The notes under the pieces are model-generated. The model was not told where the DNA came from. It saw nothing but the letters and a program-made list of their open reading frames with translations, and ran no database searches. Made by a program: the position numbers and the translations under genes. From Acinetobacter sp. N54.MGS-139 (GTDB lineage: Bacteria; Pseudomonadota; Gammaproteobacteria; Burkholderiales; Burkholderiaceae_F): DNA of 10,581 bases. The first letter of the stretch is position 1. Each line of letters starts with the position of its first letter. Where the stretch lies: the NCBI GenBank assembly GCA_000980495.1, contig LARN01000050.1:1-10581 (forward strand), written 5' to 3'. Below are positions 1 through 6,019 of this stretch, piece by piece.

Positions 1-74
1 ACAGGACAGTGAAACGCCTCCACGCCGATGATAGTGAGTTGTATTTCTTGCGAAAGTAGGTAGTCTCCGGGCTC
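1..74 (+). rRNA. rrf: 5S ribosomal RNA, 3' part (5' end outside window)
   Basis: The first 74 bases match the 3' two thirds of a bacterial 5S rRNA. They contain the conserved GTGAAACGCCTCCACGCCGA and GATGATAGTG segments, then GCGAAAGTAGGTAGTCTCC, and end in the closing-stem GGGCTC. The wording (GATGATAGTG, GAAAGTAGGTA) is the form I know from betaproteobacteria. The gene runs rightward and is cut by the left window edge at roughly residue 42 of about 115. The exact 3' end could be off by a base or two. A terminator follows within about 15 bp, so this is the last gene of its rrn operon. Confidence 0.93.
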
Positions 75-86
75 TCCATAAAAGAC

Positions 87-123
87 AAACCTCTTGGACC
101 TAACCGTTCAAGAGGTTTTGTTT
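87..123 (+). terminator. Rho-independent terminator of the rRNA operon
   Basis: AAACCTCTTG (87-96) pairs exactly with CAAGAGGTTT (109-118). The stem extends through a G-T pair, A-T and C-G to 99/106, leaving a 6-nt loop, and is followed by TTTTGTTTT. It lies just after the 5S end. Confidence 0.9.
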
Positions 124-141
124 TATCTGCTCATTTCTCCT

Positions 142-159
142 GTGTGAACATGTTCACAC
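142..159. promoter_or_regulatory. 18-bp perfect palindrome, candidate parS/ParB site 1
   Basis: GTGTGAACATGTTCACAC is perfectly symmetrical about 150/151. The same 14-bp core recurs at 608-621, just upstream of parA. Paired palindromes next to a parAB operon are the usual form of ParB binding sites. The sequence differs from the chromosomal parS TGTTTCACGTGAAACA and from the KorB operator, so the assignment rests on position and symmetry only. Confidence 0.6.
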
Positions 160-480
160 TCGTGCTCTGTCTTCCACACCTAAAACTGCGGAAATCGAGC
201 CGCAAGCCTTACCAAATTAGGCTTTCCTGATTTTATGTTTTCTAATCTTGTTGTAGTAGAGCAAATTTTAAGAACCCTTGTCTGCTCTATATCGACCCGA
301 CATTAGGAGTGATTAATTCGAGTACCAAGACTGCTTCGAAAAAATAGAAATTCGATCTCGCTTATAGCTCTTTTTCTTTCAATAACAGCGATGTGTCTAA
401 TCGCTGTAGATTTTACTTATTTAGATTTCTTTCTTTAATGTCCGTCTTCACTCACAACTTTTCTTTAGAAAAGCGGAACT

Positions 481-497
481 ATGTGAAAAAGACCACA
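481..497 (-). repeat. 17-bp iteron-like repeat, perfect copy
   Basis: ATGTGAAAAAGACCACA is the exact complement of the repeat consensus TGTGGTCTTTTTCACAT. It lies 218 bp upstream of the parA start. Confidence 0.85.
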
Positions 498-577
498 GAT
501 GTGTAGCTCTTGTCTCTTATTTTCTTCGAATCTCTGCCAACAATCATTGAAATCTTTCTCTCAGAAGTTCCAATATT

Positions 578-594
578 ATGTGGAAATGACCACA
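578..594 (-). repeat. 17-bp iteron-like repeat, 15/17
   Basis: ATGTGGAAATGACCACA has two mismatches in the A-rich centre; the TGTG and GACCACA ends are intact. It stands 97 bp from the copy at 481 in the same orientation, and immediately before the parS-like palindrome at 606-623. Confidence 0.75.
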
Positions 595-605
595 ACTCTT
601 TTGTA

Positions 606-623
606 GTGTGAACATGTTCACTC
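606..623. promoter_or_regulatory. Palindrome, candidate parS or parA operator, site 2
   Basis: GTGTGAACATGTTCACTC contains the perfect 14-bp palindrome GTGAACATGTTCAC (608-621) and is 17/18 identical to the site at 142-159. It ends 75 bp before the parA start, so it could also mediate autoregulation of parAB. Confidence 0.6.
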
Positions 624-698
624 GTCACATTTCAAACGCTGATTTTTGAATTTGTTAAGATACCGTCTGAAGATATCTACAAATTTAAGGAAGTCCCT

Positions 699-1469
699 AT
701 GGGGAAAGTCATAGCTTTTGCTAATCAAAAAGGCGGAGTCGGCAAATCAACATTAACGGTTCAAGCTGCTTTTTATTTACGTAAACATCGTAAAAAGAAA
801 GTGCTAGTCATCGATATTGATTCGCAGGGAAATACGACAGAGTCTTTAACGCAAGGACAACCATATACAGCTACATCATCCGCTGCTCTTTTTGAACCGA
901 ATCTCGAAGAGCTCGGGATCTTTGATGACACTCCATACGGCGTAGATTTAATCGGATCTGAACAGAACTCGAATGAGGGTTATGACATCGAAAGCCGCGA
1001 GCTGGATGTCATTCGCAATCCGGCTGCGAATATCCAAGCAATAAAAGACGCTTACGACTATATCTTGGTCGATTGTCCGCCTTCTTTAGGACGTAAGCTC
1101 CTCGGCGGATTAGTCATGGCCGATTATGTCGTCTGCCCGATCAAACTTTCTGGTTATGCGGTCGGAGGCGTGTCCGGCATGGTCAACACCATTCGTGCCG
1201 TACAGCAGAATTTCAATCCAAGCCTCAAATTTTTAGGCGTAGTGGTAAACGAATACGACGATTCCGCTTCTGCCAAGAGCACACTGCAGTACCTTGTTTC
1301 TGAGACTAACTGCGATATCTTCAACTCCAAACTCAGACATCGTGCTCCGATTGATGCCGCTACGACAATGGGCATTCCCGTGGACGAAATCCGTAACGGA
1401 AAACGATCCTACGAAGAGCTTGAAGCCGTGTACAAAGAGATGCTGGCCAGAATTAAAAAAATTGGTTAA
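699..1469 (+). CDS. parA: ParA-type partition ATPase
   Basis: This 256-residue cytosolic ATPase of the ParA/MinD (SIMIBI) class would move or position the replicon through ATP-dependent nucleoid binding together with ParB. The deviant Walker A motif KGGVGKST is at residues 11-18. The A' region VIDIDSQGN is at 38-45, and the Walker B-like ILVDCPPSLG is at 122-131. There is no N-terminal helix-turn-helix extension, so it is the short ParA type (plasmid Ib-like or chromosomal Soj size), in which ParB rather than ParA usually represses the operon. AAGGA at 687-691 lies 7 nt before the ATG and supports this start. parB begins 2 nt after the stop, so the two genes form an operon. A Soj-like chromosomal origin is possible, but the company of Rep_3 and a KorB-like ParB favours a plasmid system. 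Confidence 0.95.
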   Translation: MGKVIAFANQKGGVGKSTLTVQAAFYLRKHRKKKVLVIDIDSQGNTTESLTQGQPYTATSSAALFEPNLEELGIFDDTPYGVDLIGSEQNSNEGYDIESRELDVIRNPAANIQAIKDAYDYILVDCPPSLGRKLLGGLVMADYVVCPIKLSGYAVGGVSGMVNTIRAVQQNFNPSLKFLGVVVNEYDDSASAKSTLQYLVSETNCDIFNSKLRHRAPIDAATTMGIPVDEIRNGKRSYEELEAVYKEMLARIKKIG

Positions 1470-1471
1470 AT

Positions 1472-2449
1472 ATGAAAACCTTTAAAGTTACAAAAACAAA
1501 GACCCAAACATTCAAACCGACAAACATCAAAAGTTTGACCGAGTTCAATGGCGCGATCGCCGCAGGCGTCAATGGAAAAGTTCTGACCAAATTACCGGTA
1601 GAGTCGATTGAAGCAAAACCTCAGGTAAGAACGGTTATTGAAAATATCGATGAGCTGGCCGAATCTATGAAATCCGGCCAGCTGATACCAATTACAGTCA
1701 TTAAAGGTGAAAATAATAAATACGTTGTCCTGCAGGGCGAACGCCGCTGGCTTGCCGCTAAGAAAGCCGGCTTGGAGACGGTAGAAGCTATCGTTGTTGA
1801 TGCTCCGGTTTCCGATTCAGAAAGAATTTTCGGTCAGCTAACCGAGAATATCCAGCGCGACAATATGAAGCTTCAGGATTTGATCCAAAGCATCAGCCAG
1901 CTGATTCGGAACGGTTTTAACCAAACCGAAATTGCTGCTCGTTTGGGCAAAGACAGAACTTATATTTCTCGTATTGCCGCATTAGCTTCTTCTAAGGAAG
2001 AAGTTCTTAAATTGATTGCCGATTGCGCTGTTAACGATGCTCAGACAGCACAGATCCTGAACAATATCTGTGAAAAAAGCACCAACATCGCTAAAGATCT
2101 GGAAGCTTGCAAAGACAAAGACGGCTTAATTAGCCGCGGCTCTGCACAGGCTGTATTGGACAGACTCCAGAAAATCGTTCCGCAGAAACCCAAAAAAGTC
2201 GTTGCGTTTGAAGATCGTCTTAAAAAGAAAGACTTTCCTAAAGGTTATCGCCGTGTGCCTGCCGGTAAGGCCTTGGGTATTCAAGTTGAATTTTTAGATG
2301 AGACAGGTGAGAAAGTTTCCGGCAATCTTCTTCCGCGATTACTTTCCGATCGTCACGACGAAGTCTGCGTCTTACGTGAAGATAACAAAACCGTCATAGC
2401 AGTGTCTGTGGACAAAATTAAGATCAAAATGATTGACGAGTTGGCGTAG
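1472..2449 (+). CDS. parB: ParB/KorB-like partition protein
   Basis: This 325-residue DNA-binding partition protein is the partner of the ParA encoded 2 nt upstream. The N-terminal ParB/Srx nucleotide-binding fold covers about residues 38-130, with the GERRW motif (89-93) and TENIQRDN (124-131), matching the ENxQR box of ParB CTPases. A helix-turn-helix spans about 148-172 (QTEIAARLGKDRTYISRIAA). The last 75 residues include a beta-rich segment (VEFLDETGEKVSG, then CVLREDNKTVIAVSVD) that resembles the SH3-like C-terminal domain of KorB; that comparison is from memory. No clear Shine-Dalgarno precedes the ATG, so translational coupling to parA is likely. The lysine-rich first 20 residues could contact ParA. 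Probable DNA targets are the palindromes at 142-159 and 606-623. The dispersed 17-bp repeats are the alternative. Confidence 0.93.
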   Translation: MKTFKVTKTKTQTFKPTNIKSLTEFNGAIAAGVNGKVLTKLPVESIEAKPQVRTVIENIDELAESMKSGQLIPITVIKGENNKYVVLQGERRWLAAKKAGLETVEAIVVDAPVSDSERIFGQLTENIQRDNMKLQDLIQSISQLIRNGFNQTEIAARLGKDRTYISRIAALASSKEEVLKLIADCAVNDAQTAQILNNICEKSTNIAKDLEACKDKDGLISRGSAQAVLDRLQKIVPQKPKKVVAFEDRLKKKDFPKGYRRVPAGKALGIQVEFLDETGEKVSGNLLPRLLSDRHDEVCVLREDNKTVIAVSVDKIKIKMIDELA

Positions 2450-2465
2450 ATCAAACGCTCTTGAT

Positions 2466-2515
2466 ATGTGAAAAAGACCACAAAATCGTTTGAAGATTTG
2501 TGGTCTTTTTCTCAT
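2466..2515. terminator. Inverted pair of 17-bp repeats forming a bidirectional terminator
   Basis: A perfect repeat copy on the minus strand (2466-2482) faces a 16/17 copy on the plus strand (2499-2515). GAAAAAGACCACAAA (2470-2484) pairs perfectly with TTTGTGGTCTTTTTC (2497-2511), a 15-bp stem with a 12-nt loop, flanked by A and T runs in both directions. It lies between the convergent parB and MFS genes and overlaps the MFS stop codon (2512-2514). It could end both transcripts and also bind the repeat-recognising protein. Confidence 0.75.
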
Positions 2516-3864
2516 TTTTCCAGTCCTAATTTTTTCGCGTAGTAGTAGGTCAGGAAGGCCCCTAGTCCGAGGACGGCAACAGACGTAGCAAGCGCCAAGG
2601 ACACGCCTCCCAGCTTCATGAGGATAGGAAAACAGAAAACTGCGATTACTGCACCTAGTTTTCCGAAAAACGCGGCATAACCCGCCCCTTCAGCCTTAAT
2701 GTCCAACGGAAAGACTAATGACGGAATGATGAACGTCGTAAGATTTGGACCAGCGTTCAGAGCAAGCTCAAACAGAACAAACGCTGCAATTGAAATAGCG
2801 GCAGGCCATTTAAATAAATAGCAGAGCAGCAGAAGTAAAACGGCTGCGGCTGCGAGCAGGAATCCGTAAAACTGTTGTTTGACGGTCGAGACTTTATGAA
2901 GAATAAAAAGACCGGCTATAAATCCGATGAGAATGAACCAGCTGATAATAAACGTGAGATTCACTGAGTTCATTACGGATCCCAAAGGACCGGGTTTAGA
3001 AGTATCAAATCCGGAAATGCCGAGGCTCATAATAAGGATCGGGAGAAAGATGCCGATTCCATATACGCCAAGTCCCGAACATCCCCAAGGCACACCGGAA
3101 AAAATCACCTTCTGAAGGTTTTCTCCTTTAAACAGATCTACTTTGGCGCCGTTAGAAGCAGGAGCGGATTTTTCCAAATAGGACGATGGAATCTCAACAT
3201 CAGACCCAAGCATTGCCTTAACAACCTGTCTGGCTTCGTCAAACTTTCCTTTTGCAATAAGAAAGCCGGGACTTTTAAAAAAGAATAAACGGCTGATGAT
3301 CATTAAAAATGAGAGAAAGACCACAAATAAGAAGATCTGTCTCCAAATTTCTGCGGTCCACTCGATCGAACAGAGAAAGAGGAAACCTCCGGCAGCTGAC
3401 AAGTTTCCGAGAGCAGAAAATGATTTGGTAATACCGACCATCGTTTCCTGCCAGCGTTTCGGCATCACTTCATCAACATAGTCTGAGTCCAACGCAAAAT
3501 CGCCTCCGATGCCGAATCCCATGACAAATAGCGATGGAATCAGCAGATCAATGCTTCCTGAGACGTAGACAACAAGCGCACCAATAAAAACAAGGATAGA
3601 GCTCAATCGAAGGAACGGAAGATATCCGTCCTTATCGGCAAGCTTTCCGATAACAAAAGATCCGACCATAATGCCGATCAGCTCCATACTGGCAATCAGA
3701 CCTTGTGTCACGGAGTCCAATTCGTGATGCTGTACGATGGCAAGAAGAGGAATTAAGACGCCTGAAAGCGTTGCAACAGCGGCTCCTAGGAATTGACCCA
3801 TCGCTGTTGTAATCAAAACACGAAAATGCCCGAACCTCAAAGGCATCGTATCCAAATAGACCAT
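2512..3864 (-). CDS. MFS transporter, sugar-porter/metabolite-symporter type
   Basis: This 450-residue hydrophobic protein with about 12 predicted membrane segments is a major facilitator superfamily permease of the inner membrane. The loop 2-3 motif GKLADKDG is at residues 73-80. GFGIGGDFALDSDYVDEVMP (116-135) followed by KRWQE resembles the helix-4/5 signature of sugar and organic-acid porters, with acidic residues in unusual number. KSPGFLIAKGKFDEAR (197-212) matches the start of the central cytoplasmic loop typical of that group. The substrate cannot be told. AAGGA lies 6 nt before the ATG. The last codons and the stop overlap a copy of the 17-bp repeat, and another copy (3309-3325) lies inside the gene at residues 180-186. 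It converges with parB and lies downstream of rep on the same strand, separated by a hairpin terminator, so it is probably a separate transcript. It looks like cargo rather than maintenance function. Confidence 0.88.
   Translation of the reverse strand: MVYLDTMPLRFGHFRVLITTAMGQFLGAAVATLSGVLIPLLAIVQHHELDSVTQGLIASMELIGIMVGSFVIGKLADKDGYLPFLRLSSILVFIGALVVYVSGSIDLLIPSLFVMGFGIGGDFALDSDYVDEVMPKRWQETMVGITKSFSALGNLSAAGGFLFLCSIEWTAEIWRQIFLFVVFLSFLMIISRLFFFKSPGFLIAKGKFDEARQVVKAMLGSDVEIPSSYLEKSAPASNGAKVDLFKGENLQKVIFSGVPWGCSGLGVYGIGIFLPILIMSLGISGFDTSKPGPLGSVMNSVNLTFIISWFILIGFIAGLFILHKVSTVKQQFYGFLLAAAAVLLLLLCYLFKWPAAISIAAFVLFELALNAGPNLTTFIIPSLVFPLDIKAEGAGYAAFFGKLGAVIAVFCFPILMKLGGVSLALATSVAVLGLGAFLTYYYAKKLGLEK
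3309..3325 (-). repeat. 17-bp repeat inside the MFS gene, 15/17
   Basis: ATGAGAGAAAGACCACA has two mismatches to the consensus. It encodes residues 180-186 (FVVFLSF) of a membrane segment. It may be a chance match compatible with hydrophobic codons, or a true site. Confidence 0.45.
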
Positions 3865-3953
3865 TTTTATTCCTTATTTTTTCTTCAAGGATACGAGGAA
3901 GAGAAGGAAAAACAGAAAGACTGCGGCCGTTTAGAGACACAACAGCTTAAACA

Positions 3954-3970
3954 ATGTGAAAAAGACCACA
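3954..3970 (-). repeat. 17-bp iteron-like repeat, perfect copy
   Basis: An exact copy (ATGTGAAAAAGACCACA) in the 170-bp gap between the rep stop and the MFS start. It is inverted relative to the copy at 4041-4057, with the rep terminator hairpin between them. Confidence 0.85.
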
Positions 3971-3994
3971 ATATTTTTCAGAAAACCGTGTCTC

Positions 3995-4024
3995 CTAAAA
4001 ATCAAAACAGCCGGGCGGCTGTTT
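3995..4024 (-). terminator. Rho-independent terminator of rep
   Basis: AAACAGCC (4005-4012) and GGCTGTTT (4017-4024) form an 8-bp stem with a 4-nt loop. Read on the minus strand, the hairpin is followed by TTGATTTTTAGG. It starts 10 bp past the rep stop codon and separates rep from the MFS gene. Confidence 0.78.
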
Positions 4025-4034
4025 CGTAGAGGTT

Positions 4035-5150
4035 TTAATTTGTGGTCTTTTTCACATTTTTCTTGACCGCTGATGAAGGTTTGAACCCGAGGTCATGTAA
4101 ATAGACTCTCGCTTCATACACAAACTTGGGATCGGCCAAACGGTTTTCGATCCAGCGTTTCCAAGACTCTTGAGAGTAACCTTCACGTCCGGCGGCATTG
4201 ATGAACTCGCCGGCAAAGCGGTTGCCTACGCCGCCGTCGTTGTGACGACTAAGAAGAGAGGCAAAGTAATTTCTCTGACCGTCCGACAAAGTCAGGTTCT
4301 GCCAATCATCATCGCTGTAGCCCACGAGATCTCTGACATCCGGAACATCCTCGGGCGGAACCGACTGCGTTCTTTCTACAAGAATGTTGGGACGATTCTT
4401 AACGGAAAAAATAATATGAGTAAATTTTCTGCCGGTCCGTACGAACTCGCACTCCACATGGAAGTCGATTTTGGTCGCTTCATTAATTTTGGCAGCGCAC
4501 TCTCTGACGATTCGAGCGACGTCGCCGTTTAATTTTTTTTGAGGAATGTTAAGAATGTCTTTGAGCTCGGTAATCGTCATCTTTTTAACCTGGCCGCGCC
4601 AGCGCACGCACAGCTCGAAGAATCGTAATGTCGAAACACTCTTCAATTCGGAAATCTGTTTAATCGGATAGCGAATGAAGTTGCTGCGAATACGTGTCAG
4701 AAAGGGGAGGACTTCCTGGGAGAACGTCAGGCCGATCATGCCGCTTCGATAAGAGACCTTAGAAATCCAACGGAACTCATCACGTTCTTTACCGTTGGAT
4801 CCGAAGGTTCGGATAACGCTTCTGTTGTAAAGCGTATTGACTGCGTTCTGGAGGTATTTATAGGCCTTAGACCGCTCGCTGCCGATCTCTCTTAACTCTT
4901 TAGCAGAAACCCAATAACTTGCATCCCCTCTGACCTCCGGATTCATCGAATCGATCTTACTGATCGCAACTAAGATGATTCGAAGTTCATTTAGGGTGAG
5001 GTTGGTTTTCGCCGTCAGCAGGTCGTTTGATTTAACAACGACTGCATTGGTATTCCATAAAGAATTCTTTTTCCCGGCTTTAGGGCTGTCAGACCAATCA
5101 TCATCGTCTGTGAGGAGTTCAAACTCCTGTTGTTGATTTTCGCTGGCCAT
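4035..5150 (-). CDS. Rep_3-family replication initiator protein
   Basis: This 371-residue plasmid initiator belongs to the RepA/RepB/Pi class (Rep_3), which binds iterons as a monomer, opens the origin and recruits DnaB. The hallmark entry VVVKSNDLLTAKTNLTLNEL (37-56) opens the first winged-helix domain (about 37-155). The second, the main DNA-binding unit, spans about 157-255 (YPIKQISELKSVSTLRFFEL at 161-180; MTITELKDIL at 191-200). The acidic N-terminus (LLTDDDDW) and a tail of about 110 residues beyond the core (including VPDVRDLVGY and WKRWIENRLADPKF) are longer than in minimal Rep_3 proteins. GGAGG lies about 7 nt before the ATG. Six phased iterons start 88 bp upstream, which matches the usual rep-oriV arrangement. 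Dimers of such proteins usually repress their own promoter. The last codons overlap a perfect iteron copy. There is no frameshift or truncation. Confidence 0.94.
   Translation of the reverse strand: MASENQQQEFELLTDDDDWSDSPKAGKKNSLWNTNAVVVKSNDLLTAKTNLTLNELRIILVAISKIDSMNPEVRGDASYWVSAKELREIGSERSKAYKYLQNAVNTLYNRSVIRTFGSNGKERDEFRWISKVSYRSGMIGLTFSQEVLPFLTRIRSNFIRYPIKQISELKSVSTLRFFELCVRWRGQVKKMTITELKDILNIPQKKLNGDVARIVRECAAKINEATKIDFHVECEFVRTGRKFTHIIFSVKNRPNILVERTQSVPPEDVPDVRDLVGYSDDDWQNLTLSDGQRNYFASLLSRHNDGGVGNRFAGEFINAAGREGYSQESWKRWIENRLADPKFVYEARVYLHDLGFKPSSAVKKNVKKTTN
4041..4057 (+). repeat. 17-bp repeat embedded in the 3' end of rep, perfect copy
   Basis: A perfect TGTGGTCTTTTTCACAT lies wholly inside the rep coding sequence. 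On the coding strand it supplies most of the C-terminal residues NVKKTTN before the stop at 4035-4037. Confidence 0.85.
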
Positions 5151-5237
5151 TAATACCCTCCGATCCGGCTCATTCTGACATTTCGATAGTTGATTCTCTC
5201 ACACTTCCTCTTCCAAAAGGAAAAAGAATCGGAAGCC

Positions 5238-5383
5238 TGTGGTCTTTTTTACATAATTTTGTGGTCTTTTCCACATAAATTCATCGGCGTTTGTGGTAAA
5301 AACCACATATTAAGTCGCCTTTTTCACAGAAAAAAATAGCTTATTTGTGGTCAAATTCTCATATTTTGTGGTCTTTTATACAT
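5238..5383 (+). repeat. Iteron array of oriV: six direct 17-bp repeats
   Basis: Copies in the TGTGGTC orientation start at 5238 (16/17), 5260 (16/17), 5292 (ends intact, centre changed), 5313 (degenerate, 13/17, CTTTTTCACA intact), 5346 (13/17) and 5367 (15/17). The start-to-start steps are 22, 32, 21, 33 and 21 bp. These are close to two or three turns of B-DNA each time, so all copies present the same helical face. The array lies between the rep start and a very A+T-rich tract. This is the layout of an iteron-controlled origin. Confidence 0.88.
5292..5307. promoter_or_regulatory. Symmetrical iteron variant, possible Rep-dimer site
   Basis: TGTGGTAAAAACCACA has perfect 6-bp arms TGTGGT/ACCACA around four A's. 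The other copies have only 4-5 bp arms. Rep_3 dimers typically bind inverted versions of the iteron half, so this member may be read differently from its neighbours. It lies about 140 bp upstream of rep, farther than a usual operator. Confidence 0.4.
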
Positions 5384-5520
5384 TTTTACCTCTGTATCTT
5401 TTTGATTTAAAAGTGAAAATAGGGGCCTAAAAAATAAAAAGATTAATATAAAAATATAAAAAAGGCCTACGATTAAAAGACACACCCAATTAAAAAGGCT
5501 TCAAAAAATTTTAAAGCGAC
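5384..5520. other. A+T-rich tract, probable DNA unwinding element of oriV
   Basis: The tract directly follows the iterons and is almost free of G and C over 5427-5463 (AAAAATAAAAAGATTAATAT and similar). Two GGCCT blocks (5424-5428 and 5464-5468) flank that core 40 bp apart. Iteron plasmids place the melting region next to the iterons, so this is the likely strand-opening site. I see no DnaA box TTATNCACA here. Confidence 0.6.
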
Positions 5521-5728
5521 GCAAACAGCTCAGTTTGGATGGAACAAATCAGCAAGCCTCTGTTGTAGAGAGTTTTCAAAAAGAGAACAAGTCAGACAAC
5601 ACCGACAGAACCCCACAAAAATTTCGCAAAAAAGAAAATAGAAGAGATACAACAAGAGGAAAATCTAAAAGTGAGAAGAAAAAATTAAGTTGTCAAAAAG
5701 ATGACGCAGAGAAGATCGGACAGAAGAT

Positions 5729-5745
5729 ATGGGAAAAAGACCACA
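5729..5745 (-). repeat. 17-bp iteron-like repeat, 16/17
   Basis: ATGGGAAAAAGACCACA differs from the consensus at one position in the TGTG arm. It is inverted relative to the oriV array and lies 346 bp beyond it, on the far side of the A+T-rich tract. Confidence 0.75.
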
Positions 5746-5950
5746 ATTTCAACGTCTGAAAGTTAGCTTAGGCCACAGAAATTACAATGCACAGTGGTTA
5801 TGAGTGCCAGAATAGAAATAGTTCCGGCCAATTTTTGATAAACCCAAGGCTATCAGGGCTTTTTATTAAATTTAAAAATAAAAAAATCCGTCCCTTAATT
5901 TGCTATTCATCCCATATTTGTGTTATTTTTTCTAGCAATTATCGGTTTAC

Positions 5951-6015
5951 GGGCCTAGATCGAAGCCCTCCAAGATTTAGATGTTCATTGAACACGTCGG
6001 TCTAGGCTCTTTTTT
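5951..6015 (+). terminator. Strong + strand terminator hairpin with structured loop
   Basis: GGGCCTAGATCG (5951-5962) pairs along its whole length, with two G-T pairs, with CGGTCTAGGCTC (5998-6009). TTTTTT follows at 6010-6015. The 35-nt loop contains a second small hairpin, TGTTC-ATT-GAACA (5982-5994). The T run gives termination on the + strand, opposite to dnaB, whose stop codon begins 5 bp on. No + strand gene ends here, so it either protects dnaB from opposing transcription or ends a short untranslated RNA. Confidence 0.7.
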
Positions 6016-6019
6016 CTTC

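Larger units (their letters stand above)
126..698. other. Gene-free region between the rrn terminator and parA
   Basis: I see no convincing gene in these 570 bases. They hold two long palindromes (142-159 and 606-623) and two copies of the 17-bp repeat (481-497 and 578-594). A small hairpin, AAGCCT 204-209 with AGGCTT 219-224, is followed by a loosely T-rich tract. The arrangement beside parAB suggests a centromere and control region. A parA promoter must lie near 640-680, but only weak hexamers are visible (for example TTGAAT at 646-651). Confidence 0.6.
5521..6019. other. Gene-free region between oriV and dnaB
   Basis: No believable protein gene is present. An open frame at 5535-5759 encodes only a lysine-, asparagine- and glutamine-rich low-complexity peptide in A-rich DNA and crosses a repeat copy. 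The stretch holds a 17-bp repeat (5729-5745), a weak hairpin (TGATA 5836-5840 with TATCA 5851-5855, then GGGCTTTTTATT), and a strong + strand terminator hairpin at 5951-6015. Confidence 0.55.

Noticed and set aside
5535..5759. 74-codon open frame in the region after oriV
   Set aside because: A-rich low-complexity peptide of Lys, Asn, Gln and Glu, with no ribosome site and no family resemblance; it reads through a 17-bp repeat copy.
5982..5994. TGTTCATTGAACA as a third parS-like palindrome
   Set aside because: The half-sites are in the opposite order to GTGAACATGTTCAC and it fits as the inner hairpin of the terminator loop.
5951..6009. tRNA-like outline (7-bp acceptor-like stem GGGCCTA/TAGGCTC)
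   Set aside because: Only 59 nt in all, with no T-loop or anticodon arm; the stem continues for 12 bp and is followed by T's, so it is a terminator.
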